Source: Jimgerdemannia flammicorona | Lineage: Eukaryota; Mucoromycota; Endogonomycetes; Endogonales; Endogonaceae | DNA: 33,141 nt | Assembly: GCA_003990745.1 (NCBI GenBank) | Contig: RBNI01000341.1 | Span: forward strand, 1-33,141 | Direction of reading: 5' to 3' | Part shown: one piece after another, positions 19,349 to 30,149 of the stretch | How positions within the stretch are numbered: the stretch's first letter is position 1 | Layout: each line of letters begins with the position of its first letter | Translations under genes and position numbers: made by a program | The notes under the pieces: generated by a model | What the model was told of the DNA's origin: nothing | The model's input: the letters and a program-made list of their open reading frames with translations, nothing else | The model's database searches: none

Positions 19349-20920
19349 TATTACATAGTGGTCACTGAGTCTTTCAAATATGCCAAATTCTCTTCAAGGT
19401 ATATCTCTTAGACTAACTCAAGTTTATTATAAGCAAGTTCTTATTGGAGTGCCTTCTCAAGGTCTTATAGTTCTCAAACCTCTTATCTTTAAACTGTCTT
19501 GTTATCTCTTAGATTGCTTATAAGGAAGTGTGTATATTGCACTGAGTAGACTGAGTGGACTGAGTGGACTGACTTTATTTCAGAGAAAATAAGAGGGGTA
19601 TTTATACAAAATATAATTCAATGGCTGCTAAGATATAAAGCTAAATATAAATTCTAATAACTAAAATAAAATACCAGGACAGGAAAAACTACTAAGTTCC
19701 AGTGTTGGTACTGATGGTTATACAGATTCAGGATGCTGGTATAATTCAATGTTACATCAGAATACTGGTACTGGTATTCTTCAGTATCATATCAGAATGC
19801 TGGTACTGGTATAATTCAGTATAACCAAAGGACTTTTAGAGTAGAATGTTCAAGACCATAGGGGCTTCATTCTCATCAGAGGTCAGGATGTCTTTGAAGG
19901 AGATGAGGTTCACAAATTTGTCATCATCACATAGGTCACATGTTTTGTGTATGTTGTGCATTTTACATATATTGTATAGGATAATATCATCACTGATGAC
20001 ATTATCATATTTAGCAGTGGCAGGAACAAGGAGGTCTGGGGCTCTCCAGTCTATGAAGTTCTCTTCTACAAAATAGGGAACAAATGTGGAGTCTTGGAGA
20101 GGTCTAACTTGGATGCTTGGACCTTGAAATACTGAGATCAATTCTTGCAGGAATTGGTCTGGGTTATCCTGGAGGATGGGATACCAGAAGTCTTCTACTT
20201 TGTCACTGTCAAGGGTAATAGTAGACTGGGCTTCTGTAGCCACCCTGGCTTCTAGTGCATTGATATAGTGGGCTGATAGGTCTCTGAAGTCTGAGACTCT
20301 AACATACTCCAAGTTGGAGATCGAGCATAGTATATGTCTGAAGATCTGGTAAATCTTCTTAGCTATCCTTGTCTCATGTATATTCATAGAAGTAGTATCT
20401 TGTAACTCTTGAGGACTGGCCTGTGGGAACTCCTAGCAGAGGAGGTTTCCTATTTTATACTCCTACCATATTTAGAGGCATTTGGTAGCAATGGTGATCC
20501 TTGTTTCCATTTCATAGCAGTAGAGGATATAATGATAAAAGTTACTAGTACTCAGGTTGATACTAGGAGTCCTTCTTGAGTGGGTCCTCATGGCTCTTCT
20601 GATGTCTTGGAACATCCTTTTTTCAAATGAGGTACCTTGGTGGTTTCTTGACCTTGAGATTTAGCAAGCAGCAGGCATTTTATTTGTGGTAAGTCTTTGA
20701 GCTATTTTGAGATTGGTAGGTCTTATTGGTTGCTGCTACTGTGGTTTCTTGATCCTTCTTTTATATTCCTCAAGATATCCATACTATGGTCACAATGACT
20801 CACAGTTGGTCATCATTGCTCATCTTATATACTGTATGATCTTCTTGTACTCCAATCTGGTGGCTTGCAAGAAAAGGCTGTCTCCTGTGCTGATGTCATC
20901 ATTCTGGGGTCACCATTACA
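19349..20920 (-). repeat. Element 1, 5' LTR
   Basis: Full-length partner of 12094-13664, ending CACCATTACA before CTAT on the plus strand. Its first bases are TATTAC rather than TGTTAC, consistent with a G-to-A change at the terminal dinucleotide. Confidence 0.9.
19836..20620 (-). pseudogene. Coding frame inside the 5' LTR of element 1, unknown protein
   Basis: On the minus strand a frame runs from about 20620 (MFQDIRRAMRTHSRRTPS...) through three stops near 20430-20470, then open for 183 codons from 20387 to 19836. It includes YVRVSDFRDLSAHYINALEA, DKVEDFWYPILQDNPDQFLQ, FVPYFVEENFIDWRAPDLLV and an acidic C-terminal end near TSDENEAP. The 3' LTR copy is open across those three stops except for one, and has its own elsewhere, so the ancestral LTR probably coded about 250-300 residues. 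It matches no gag, pol or env motif I know. Confidence 0.55.
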
Positions 20921-21781
20921 CTATAGAACTATAAAGTTGATCTGAGTGAAATACTACTATTATATTAAACTCTAAAGAAATCTCAATACTATAAATCAAA
21001 TTGTAGAATAGACTTCTGGATTTGAGGTATACTATCTTTTATATATACTTGATCATATAAAGTAAAATAAATATTATATATATCTTAATCAGTATAGATA
21101 GAAGAACTGGTATACTATTTAAAAAATATATTACTGACTTTATCATATTTTACTCAAACTGAAATTTCTCAAGTTGAAAATATACTCTAGATTAATCTTA
21201 ATTCATTTGATCTTACTGCAATATATTACAAATGATGATTATATGATCTGATGAGAGTATCATAAATGAGTGATATATAAAAAGACAAATAAGATAAATA
21301 AGATAAATATAGAAATGAGATACTAAAACTCCTGAATACTGAAGCCTATATCAGTATCATAACAACTATATTACTTAATCAATATATTATCAAAAATATT
21401 TATTCTGATTATAAATCTAAAAGTAATTATCCTGAATATAAAAGTTATTTATTTTGTAAATAAATAACTAAAGCAGTTATATATCAAATTAGTCATATAT
21501 ACTTAGCTAAAAAACTATAAAATATTACTTAATCAATATATATAAATATCTCAGCAATTATATTTAAAATAAACTAGTTCTTAGTTAAGTATAAAGTTTT
21601 CTCTATATATACTCCTCTAAGTTTCTTAGTAATGAATCCTAAGTTACTCTAGTATTTCTGACTAAACTTTAAAAACTTAGCTAACTTTTACCAGAACTAA
21701 GAACTAGTATATAAATCAAAAATAAAACTCTTTTAAATCTGAATTATAAGAGATTTAGTCTATATATAATATATGAATAAG
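20921..21781. other. AT-rich repeat relic, no gene
   Basis: Very AT-rich, CpG-free sequence with no open frame of note. It continues the target DNA on the other side of element 1 (CTAT duplication), so element 1 inserted into already degenerate repeat DNA. Confidence 0.45.
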
Positions 21782-24096
21782 TTTTTTTTTTTTTTTATAG
21801 TTACTTGGACTTCTACTTTATTACCTGATTATCAATCTATATTATATCATTACAGACTCTCTCTCCCTCCCCTCACCCAATTCTCTAAGAGATCTCTCCT
21901 CTCTTTCTCTCCTCTCTCCCTCTCTCTCTCTATCTTTCTAAAATGCTACTATTCTTCTAGCTACTCCTATTCTTCCTCTACTCTGCTAGTATATTTTTTC
22001 TATCAGTCTTCTATAGAGCCCACCCCCAGGGCCCCACTCCTTCCATCAGTCATTCAAAAGATCCAATATTATCTACTCTCATCTTACCATCTATACTCTA
22101 AGCACTAACTGCTATCTCTCCTCAAATACATACAGCTAATGTCCAGTAAGCCCAATCTAAATAGCCAGCACTCACTTAAGAGTTAACCACTCATCTCCAA
22201 CCCCTCTCACCAGCTACCACTGCAGCTTCCCCCACCTTCTTTCCACTATAGATCCTAGTGGATAGACCTTCAAATAATCTTTAATTACTCTCCAAAAGTC
22301 TTTCACCATCTCACACTCCCCCAACCATACTCTGGGGTCTGCACCACCCTATCCTCCTGTTTGATATTAAAGTACTCTTTGTACTTCAATACTCTCCCAT
22401 TTACCAAATATTCAGACCAATAGTTTAGTATCACATTTTACTATAGGAGTCTCCACTATACTACTCAGAACTTGGGAGAGATCTACCACACTATCTGCTG
22501 GCTCAATAACTATACTTTATTTCAATTTTACTCCTCACCTATCTCTACTCCTTACCATACTGTGGACCATATACTTCTGAAGATACTTTATACTATCCTC
22601 CAGACTAAAGTCATCTATCAGAGTACCTCTCAGCAGAAGGTAATCCCACCTCTATATTCTGGGTCCCCAGTATCTCTCCTTCTCTTGCCCTGCTATCTAA
22701 TGTCTATTCAATATACTCTATCTATTATACTCTACCAGAAACTCTTAAAACACATCTTCTAGCTCTTCTCTAATATTACCAGAGAAAGCAGATCACTAGA
22801 TATGCTATAGAGAGAGAACTATACCTCCCATACTCTCTGCATAAGTAGTACTCATTTATGGCCCCTCAACTCACTAGCTTGCTTTAACCATCATACTTGC
22901 AAGAAATGTGGATACTTAGTGAAGTCTATTAAATCTAGTCTCTTCTGATCTACTGGTAATATTATTACCTCTTAGTCTATCCGACTTCTCTATCCTGCCC
23001 ACATTCAGGTTCTGGCCATCTTCAATAGTCTCTTGACCATCTATGCTGGAAAATTCAAGTGGTACCTCAAATACTACAACTTGAGCATTCAGTACACATT
23101 CAGAACCATTACTCTCTCAGCCAGGGATATGTATAGCCACCCCATCTCAGAAGAGTATTTCCCCATTCTACCAACTACTGCTTCTACTATTTTCAAGGCA
23201 GTAAAGACCCATATTCTGAGAAGTAGATTCCCAGATAATAAACTGTCTCTTTTGCTAAAACCACAGATCCAATCATATCTCTCTCTACTATTTCTCCTTC
23301 TAATACTAGAGTCTCACACTTGTACCAGTTCAGCTTAGTACTAGAGCACTCCTCATACATACTATTATAGCCCTCTTGTACAGCCATATCTTCTATAGAG
23401 CTCAGCCCAACTATCATATTATCAGTAAAGGCTCCCATCTTCCAATTTACTCCAAGAATATTTAAACCCCCCACCTTATATTTAATTCTATCTAGCAGAG
23501 GTTCCAGAGAGAGGGTATAGAGAATTGGTGACAGTAGATCTCCTTGTAGCACTCCTCTGTCTAGGGAAAATAAAAACCCCCTATATCTATTTACTAATAT
23601 TACTACTTGACTTCCCTCCAATAGTCTGATTAATGATCTTCTGAACTCTGGGGGGACTCTCACCCTCCTCAATACCCCTATCAGCCAAACTTGCCAGACT
23701 CTATCATATGTCTTTTTCTGGTCCAGAAAAATGAGCTGCCCATCAACCCCTATAGCCCATGCACTCTCAATAACTCCATACACCCAAGCTATTCTATCTC
23801 TTATCAAATATCCCCTAATAAAGCTCCTCTATTCAGTCCTCAGTATCTGCTATACTACCTCTTATAGCCTAGCCATTAGTATTTTCATCACCAGCTTGTG
23901 ATCTATATCCAAAAATATAATTGGTCTCTAATTTTTCTACTCCTCCCATCTCTTCTTATTCTTAAACAGCAGAGCTACCAGTTCTAGTCTCTGTCTCCCA
24001 ATATACTCTCTGGATCCAATAACCTCATTGCATATCTACATCATTTTCTCCAAAGCCAACTCCACACCTACTATCTTTTTCTAGAAATCCTAAGAT
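21782..24096 (-). mobile_element. 5'-truncated LINE (Tad1-like appearance), RT region
   Basis: A T15 run at 21782-21796 is the poly-A tail of a minus-strand element. Upstream of it (in element sense) lies a degenerate ORF2 with reverse transcriptase motifs. The other end is cut at 24096 by the LTR of element 2, so only the RT and C-terminal part remain. Stops are frequent and CpG is nearly absent. Confidence 0.75.
23193..24075 (-). pseudogene. LINE reverse transcriptase fragment
   Basis: The longest open piece (23807-23193) encodes GQLIFLDQKKTYDRVWQVWL, GVLQGDLLSPILYTLSLEPL and, where F/Y-A-D-D is expected, AFTDN. The catalytic double Asp is therefore damaged (A to T and D to N, both G-to-A type). 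Upstream (23808-24075) RPIIFLDIDHKLVMKIL and RTEQ/IRGYLIRDRIAWVYGV are recognisable with stops. Order and motifs are those of non-LTR retrotransposon RT. Confidence 0.8.
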
Positions 24097-25211
24097 TGTA
24101 AGAGAGTTACTTGTTAGAGTAACCATTATATAGTTCTGAAAGGGTTTTCTAGAAGTTCTGGATATTCTGAAAGACCATTTTCTTAAGGTCAAGATCAATT
24201 TCATATGAAGTATATCCTCTATACTTATTTATTTCAAGTTTGGATTGACATCTCAACCAAAGTCCTTTTTTGGACTAGTTCTGAATGTTCAGAATTTTCT
24301 GTATTTCAGGAAGTTCAAGAAACTAAGACCAGCTTAGTTAAATTGACATATTACAGCAGACAATACTCAGTTAGGAAATTTTGTGGCAGGGTTAGGAGTG
24401 AGATCTAATAGGAAGTGGATTTACTTAAGAGTAGTTTATAGGTTATTAAATAGGTTTATTTGCTATTCATGATATTGCTATGCTAGGAGTAGTTTGTATG
24501 AAGAGATATTGTGGGAAAGTGTTCAGAAATATTCTTATGTATTTGAGTCTATTAAAGTCTGAGATTCTGAGGTCTGGAGGAGGGGGTATTTATACTAGTG
24601 AGGGGCTATCTGGACTATGCTGAATGTGGATGTAGCACTTAGTACCTTACTGAGTCAAAATACAGTCACATAGTACAAGTGTGATCTGATATGTCAAGAG
24701 ATCATCTGACTGCTGAGTTAGTTCACAGTTATATTATATAAGATTAATCTAACTATGCTATGACTGCTAAGCTATTTATAGATTTAGATACTATCTGGTT
24801 AGTCTTTGATGATATCACTATTGATAATATCATCTCTGGCAAAGTCTGAGCAGTTTTCTGACTTCTGACATCATCAGTTTCAAAGGTATCATCATCTCTA
24901 TCTCTTATAAGATTAAGGCTGTCCTTGGTGGCAGTGGTTGTACAAGGATAACAGGTCTTGGTTCTCTTTTTTTTTGGACTATTGACACATTTGTGAGGAC
25001 TGGCCATTCTTGTCTAGGGTGAGGGCTCTCAATGTCATAGCTGGGGGTTCAAACCTCTCAGAAATGATATTTTCTATAATCTGAGGTAATTTCTAGTAGT
25101 AATATCTATCATGTGGATGGGCTTGAGATTGGTTTTGATAATGTTGGCTTTCTTGAGTTCAGATGAAGCATCCATCATTCTCTAACAGAGGTGATATAAA
25201 TAGAATAAATA
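24097..25211 (-). repeat. Element 2, 3' LTR
   Basis: About 1115 bp, homologous to 28989-30121 throughout. The partner has an extra 18 bp (GGAATTTCTAGATATTCT) from a local duplication near its start. Confidence 0.87.
24753..25007 (-). CDS. 84-codon frame in the 3' LTR of element 2 (hypothetical)
   Basis: ATG at 25007 and stop at 24753. The protein starts MASPHKCVNSPKKKRTKTCY, with a basic cluster like a nuclear localisation signal, then an acidic part (RDRDDDTFETDDVRSQKT). The copy in the other LTR is also open from the same ATG to the same stop, unusual among otherwise broken frames. The function is unknown. Confidence 0.35.
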   Translation of the reverse strand: MASPHKCVNSPKKKRTKTCYPCTTTATKDSLNLIRDRDDDTFETDDVRSQKTAQTLPEMILSIVISSKTNQIVSKSINSLAVIA

Positions 25212-25619
25212 GAGTTGTTTAAATGTATTTTACTTCTGCTAAGTAATGAGATCTTGTATAGTTGTGGTATATCTTAGTCTTGAGTTGATAAGTATAGTTT
25301 ATGAACCTTTAGTAGATAAGAGAGATTCTTCTCATTTTAGTTTGAGTTTGGTACTTCAGTTTTCTTTTATAATAGTACAGTATACTAAAACTAGTTGTAG
25401 AGATTCAGGGTCAGTCTTATGGTTGTAGTACTTCTTCTAGTATTCTTGTATCTTGACAGTAGGTTTGCATGCTTGCTGGCATATTTTGTATAACCAGGTG
25501 ATCTCTTCAGTAACTTGTTTTATAGTCTTGCATGTGGTTTCTGAATTAGTTCTGAGAATGACATGTGATTTTGGTGGCTTGGAGGTTGTACACTTACAAC
25601 TCTCCCCTTCTTAGTTTTT

Positions 25620-25740
25620 GATATCCTCATTGAGTCCTTCTAATTTGATCTAGTGTTGTTGTACCATTTAGATAGTTCTTGTGGCTGTATTTGTTGAGGA
25701 TTTGTTCAACTTTGTATTCTTCTTGATCATTAATAATGAC
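25620..25740 (-). pseudogene. Possible chromodomain start (weak)
   Basis: The minus strand reads PPISVIINDQEEYKVEQILN followed by KYSHKNYL, similar to the junction of integrase tail and chromodomain in chromoviral Ty3/gypsy elements (EEYEVE-x-IL). The rest of the domain is not recognisable. If correct, the RT-to-integrase region was deleted and the end of pol kept. Confidence 0.3.
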
Positions 25741-25899
25741 AGATATAGGTGGTTTTATAGTTCAGTTCAGAATTATATCTCAGACTTTTGGGGATAAGGG
25801 TCCAATATGGCTGTCAACTTTGGAAAAGTCTTCTTCAGAGTTCTTGGGTTCTCCTTTGGATAGGCAGATAGAGATGGTAAAGAGAAAGCATTTCTTGGT

Positions 25900-26325
25900 C
25901 AATTTCTTGAGCTGTAGCTTATTGATATAGGTGATCTTTAGTCCAGGGTCACTGGAGCTGAGTGGGTTCTTTTCATCTTACAGTTTGAAGTTGTGGCATC
26001 CTTTCTTGATAGTCAGAGAATGGTTTACCCAATTGATCATAGGGTTCTCTTATTTCAACTATGGGGTTCTAAGGATAATTTCATTGTCAGGAAGTGGTAT
26101 GATCTGGAGAGTAATATGTACTCAGTAGTCACCAATTTAGAAGGGCAGGTTATGGACTTTCTTGCTAATGACATGAGAGGTTCCATCAGCTATAGAAACT
26201 ACTTGAGTTTATTGTACCAGAGATATCAGGACCTTGAGTCTGTTGACTGTTTCTTCATTGATGAAGTTACCTGAGGTACTACTGTCTATCATAATATTGA
26301 CAGGTGCTTAGTTGATAAAAGCTTG
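25900..26325 (-). pseudogene. Element 2 aspartic protease
   Basis: The minus strand encodes APVNIMIDSSTSGNFINEET near 26260-26310, where D-S-G-A/T-S would be expected; the first Gly reads Ser (one G-to-A change). ADGTSHVISKKVHNLPF follows, then EIILRTP*LK*ENPMINWVN near 26040, matching the ILG-x-PWL-x3-NPxIDW block with Trp and Gln as stops. It would act in polyprotein maturation. It lies downstream of the dUTPase, the reverse of element 1. Confidence 0.72.
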
Positions 26326-26634
26326 AAGTGTAAGCAGTTTGTCTGATCTAATAGTGGTGATTTCAGTTGTAGGAGCTTTCCTTCTATTGGTTCTTCTTTG
26401 AGTCAGTTCATTGACACAAGAGAAGTAATCATCAATCATTCAGAAAGAGTACATTCCAATACTATGGAGGCATTGACCACTTGGTACATATCCATCTCTG
26501 ATTTTCTTATAAAATTGTTCTTCTTTGTTCATAGTAGGTTGGGCTGGGGCCTTGTTTAATGAGTCAAATTCTTTGGATTCTTGGATGGTAGGTAGTAGTT
26601 CAGGGACTTCCTTGACTGTCAGGGTTGACTCAAT

Positions 26635-26930
26635 TTTTTCAAATAGGATCTGGGCAATACAGAAACTAATGGGGATCTTGAAGGGTGTCCAACTATGGTT
26701 TCAGATGAGGACAATAATTTTGCCTGTATAATCTTCATCAATGACTCCTTCTTCTACTAAGAGTTCTTTCAATACTAGGCTGCTGTGACAGCATATTCTT
26801 CTAACATATCCTTCAGAGATTTGGATGCTGATTCCTGTATAGACTTGCTTGACTTCTCAGTTGGAAACTATAGCTTCTTCAACTGCATACAGGTCATATC
26901 CAGCTGCCTTTTGACTTTCTTTAATTGGGG
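26635..26930 (-). pseudogene. Element 2 dUTPase domain
   Basis: The minus strand reads SQKAAGYDLYAVEEA (motif 1, near 26885-26910), TGISIQISEGYVRRICCHSS (motif 2, with His for Arg in R-S-S), VEEGVIDEDYTGKIIVLI (motif 3, near 26722-26750) and ISFCIAQILF (motif 4, Cys for Arg). A motif 5 (glycine-rich C-terminal arm) is not visible. There are stops after motif 1 and motif 3. The domain directly follows the gag zinc knuckle, the same position as in betaretroviral gag-dUTPase-protease. Confidence 0.8.
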
Positions 26931-27039
26931 CCTTGATAGTTTGCCTTAACTTGACAAAGTTCAATATCTTGGTGGTCAGATTATTGAGGTGGTACAGAGT
27001 AGTAACAGTTGCTCATATTGCTGTTTGGGGTTTTTGGTT

Positions 27040-28320
27040 AGGGCAGATACTGGCCATGTATCCTGTCTTTTGGCAATAGAAGCATACTCCACTTCTTCAA
27101 AGTTCATTCCTTTCTCCTTCAGTGAGTTTCTTGAAGATACTCAGCTAGGTGAGTTCATGATTTCAGGGTATCCAAGAGGTGGATGTGGAGGGAGCTTGAG
27201 ATGCTTTATGCTTGAGTTCTTCTTTCTTAGTCCAAGTTTTTTTCTTGTTGTTGAATTGTCTTTAGGGCAGAATTGGTCCAGCTGTTAGAATTTACTTAAC
27301 CATAGTCTTGATTCTTACCAGATATCATTATTGATAATCACAACTAACTGGGCAGTCTTATTCTCAGATTTTCCTTGTAAGCCATTCAGGTAGTGCATTA
27401 AATAGATGGTCTGCTCTTATACCATTTCATGCTTCATCATTGGCAATATATCCTAGACCAACAGTATTCAGAAGTGACTTGAGTTTTGTACAGAAGGTTT
27501 TGAATTCCTCCTTACCATATATATCAAATTTGAGGTTGCAGAGTTTAACTTGAGATTTAGCAATCATGGTTTTACTGCAGTATTGAGCAATTATGAGTTG
27601 TTTGAGTCCAGGAGCTACAGGATGGGCTCTATATCCTAGGGTATTATTTGCTGTATTCTGGGCAATTACTACAGGTCAGGTATCTCATGTGAGGGGTTTT
27701 TCAGGAAGAGTTCACCACCATTCTTCAGTGGGTCCTCAGAAGAATGTAAAAACTCAATGAACATAAGCTGTAGTAGTAGTAAAGAGTTGTTCCAGAGTGT
27801 GGTCTTAATTATTTATCAGAAGGCAGTCAGCAACTTACTCATTGGTCCATTGATTGGCTTCAAAGTTGGTGTCAACTATACTAATGAAGCTTTAGACTTC
27901 TTGTACAGTACCATTGAAGGTAGATAGGCTCAGATTTTTGGTAGGTCAGGTCTGTTCAGCTAAGGCAGTAATGGTTGCTACCATTATTGCTATCTGGGCT
28001 ATAAGGTCTAGAATCTGTTGGTTTGCCATATTGTTTGCTGGAGGTGGTTAGACTGCTGGTAGTAGTATTACTGATACTACTTGAGGTACTGGTGCAGAAT
28101 ATGAGAGTGTTCTTTGAGTCTGTATAAGTTGCTGGAGTAGTAGTTGTGGGTCTGGAGTGAGGGCTCAATAAATAGCTGTTTGTTGCTGTGTAGATATGTT
28201 CTGTCCTGATGGAGGTACATCTCCTTTAGTAGTATATCTGGGATTAAATTCACTGAGATACTCCTCCTCCTCTTTGGCTTAGTCCCTGTGTAATTGGGTT
28301 TGCTCAGCATCAAAGTAGAC
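27040..28320 (-). pseudogene. Element 2 gag with zinc knuckle
   Basis: The minus strand from about 28320 carries broken capsid-like coding: ANQQILDLIAQIAIMVATIT, LSLSTFNGT, WTNE, then KLCNLKFDIYGKEEFKTFCT and FNALPEWLTRKI. It ends in the knuckle GVCFYCQKTGYMASICPNQK (27041-27090), in which the histidine of C-x2-C-x4-H-x4-C reads Tyr (one C-to-T change). Many stops interrupt it. It packages RNA in active relatives. Confidence 0.7.
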
Positions 28321-28988
28321 AGAATCAGTTGTATATCTGATTTCAGAAGGACTTAATTCAAGTCAAGTTCTGGTTTAGTATTGGTTTTAGGTTCAGATAG
28401 GGCTGTAGTTAGACCTGCTTCTGATTCAGGGTCAGGTTGTAGGCAGAGAGTTTCCCTTGCTTCTTCCTTAAGAATATGGTGGGCCTTGTAATTCTGAAAG
28501 CAGTAGTATAATGTAGTCTTGGTCCTAGTATGGTGAAAGTCAGTAGTGTTGAGTCACTTGGCTACAGAGACTTGAGCTTTGTGAGGAACTAAGGCTAGAA
28601 GACTGCTGCTGGTTGTCCTAGGTTGCTCAGATTTGTAGAGCTGACAAAACTCTTGTTGAGAAGAGTAAAGAAGGCTTCTATAAGACCTTCTTCATCTCAA
28701 CTTATGGGGTATAGAGCAAGGAGTTTGGTGAATAAGGTTTTGCCTATCTGCTGATTTAATTAGAGTACTTCTTTCTTTGGTGAAGTTTGTCCCACTTGTT
28801 GCAGATATAGAGGTCAAATTGTCCTTATATATTAGGTTCAATTCTCTCCAGATTGTCAGATGGTTCAGGATAAATTTCAGTTCAGAGGTTGGGCTTTATA
28901 CTAACTTATAGGAATTCTCAGAGAAGTTTGTAGCAGAGTGAGAAAACATCTTGAAGTAGAATTGGATTGTAAACTGCTACTACCAAGT

Positions 28989-30121
28989 TGTAAGAGGGTT
29001 ACTTGTTAGGGTAACTGTTATATAGTTCTGGAAGGGTTTTCTAGAAGTTCTGGATATTCTGGAATTTCTAGATATTCTGGAAGACCATTTTCTTAAGGTC
29101 AAGATCAATTTCATATAGAGTATATCCTCTATGTTTATTGATTTTAAGTTTAGGTTGACATCTTAACCAAAGTTCTTTTTTGGACTAGTTCTGGATGTTC
29201 AGGATTTTCTATATTTCAGAAAGTTCAAGAAACTAAGACCAGCTTAGTTGAATTGGTGTATCACTGCAGACAATACCCAATTAGGAAATTTTGTGGCAGG
29301 GTTAGGAGTAGGACCTAATGGGGAGCAGATTTACTTAAGAGTAGTTTGTGGGTTATTAAATAGGTTTATTCACTATTCATGATATTGCTATACTAGAAGT
29401 AGTTTGTGTGAAGGGATATTGAGGGGAAGTGTTCAGGAATATTCTTATGTGTTTGAGTCTGTTTAAGTCTGAGATTCTGAGGTCTGGGGGAGGGGGTATT
29501 TATACTAGTGAGGGGCTATCTGGACTATGCTGAATGTGGATATAGCACTTAGTGCCTTGCTGAGTCAGAATGTAGTTATATAGTATAAGTGTGATCTGAC
29601 ATATCAAGAGATTGTCTGACTGCTGAGTCAGTTCACAGTTATGTCATACAAGGCTAATCTAACTATACTATGACTGCTAAGCTATTTATAGATTTAGATG
29701 CTATCTGGTTAGTCTTTGATGACATTACTATTGATGACATCATCTTTGGCAAAGTCTGAGCAGTTTTCTGACTTCTGACATCATTAGTTTCAAAGGTGTC
29801 ATTACTTCTATCTCTTATAAGATTAAGGCTGTCCTTGGTGGTAGTGATTGTATAAAGATAATAGGTCTTGGTTCTCTTTTTTTTTGGACTGCTGATATAT
29901 TTGTGAGGACTGGCCATCCTTGTCTAGGGTGAGGGCTCCCAATGTCATAACTGGGGGTTCAAACCTCTTAGAAATGATATTTTCTATAATCTGAGGCAAT
30001 TTCTAGTAGTAATATCTATCATGTGGATGGGCTTGAGATTGGTTTTAATAATATCAGCTTTCTTGAGTTTAGATAAAGCATTTATCATTCTCTAATAGAG
30101 GTGACATAGATAGAGTAAACA
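28989..30121 (-). repeat. Element 2, 5' LTR
   Basis: About 1133 bp, partner of 24097-25211. The sequence inside it begins (minus strand) ACTTGGTAGTAGCAG, a plausible primer-binding site starting TGG 3 nt in, at about 28970-28985. Confidence 0.87.
29663..29917 (-). CDS. 84-codon frame in the 5' LTR of element 2 (hypothetical)
   Basis: Same ATG and stop as the frame at 24753-25007, with MASPHKYISSPKKKRTK at the start and TFETNDVRSQKTAQTLPK in the middle. Differences are mostly conservative or transition-derived and none creates a stop. Confidence 0.35.
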   Translation of the reverse strand: MASPHKYISSPKKKRTKTYYLYTITTTKDSLNLIRDRSNDTFETNDVRSQKTAQTLPKMMSSIVMSSKTNQIASKSINSLAVIV

Positions 30122-30149
30122 TGAACACACCTCTCTCTCAGGTTACACA

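Larger units (their letters stand above)
12094..20920 (-). mobile_element. Element 1: complete dUTPase-encoding Ty3/gypsy-type LTR retrotransposon (decayed)
   Basis: Two LTRs of 1571 and 1572 bp bound an internal region coding on the minus strand. Ends are TGTTACATAGTG at the left LTR and CACTGTTACA / CACCATTACA at the right ends, flanked by CTAT on both sides (12090-12093 and 20921-20924). A primer-binding site lies 3 nt inside the 5' LTR and a polypurine tract abuts the 3' LTR. Domain order is gag, aspartic protease, dUTPase, reverse transcriptase, RNase H, integrase, i.e. Ty3/gypsy order with an added dUTPase. Stops occur in most domains, mainly where CGA or TGG would be expected. The LTRs differ mostly by transitions (6 of 6 differences in the first 61 nt), so this copy is old and inactive. 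Confidence 0.88.
24097..30121 (-). mobile_element. Element 2: deleted dUTPase-bearing LTR retrotransposon
   Basis: Two LTRs (24097-25211, 28989-30121) start TGTAAGAG and end TAAATA / TAAACA. The 3.8-kb interior codes on the minus strand in the order gag with zinc knuckle, dUTPase, aspartic protease, then a short tail ending in a possible chromodomain start. RT, RNase H and integrase core are missing, so the copy could move only with help. I find no matching target duplication outside the LTRs (AAGAT left, TGAAC right). Stops at expected Trp, Gln and Arg codons are frequent. Confidence 0.78.
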
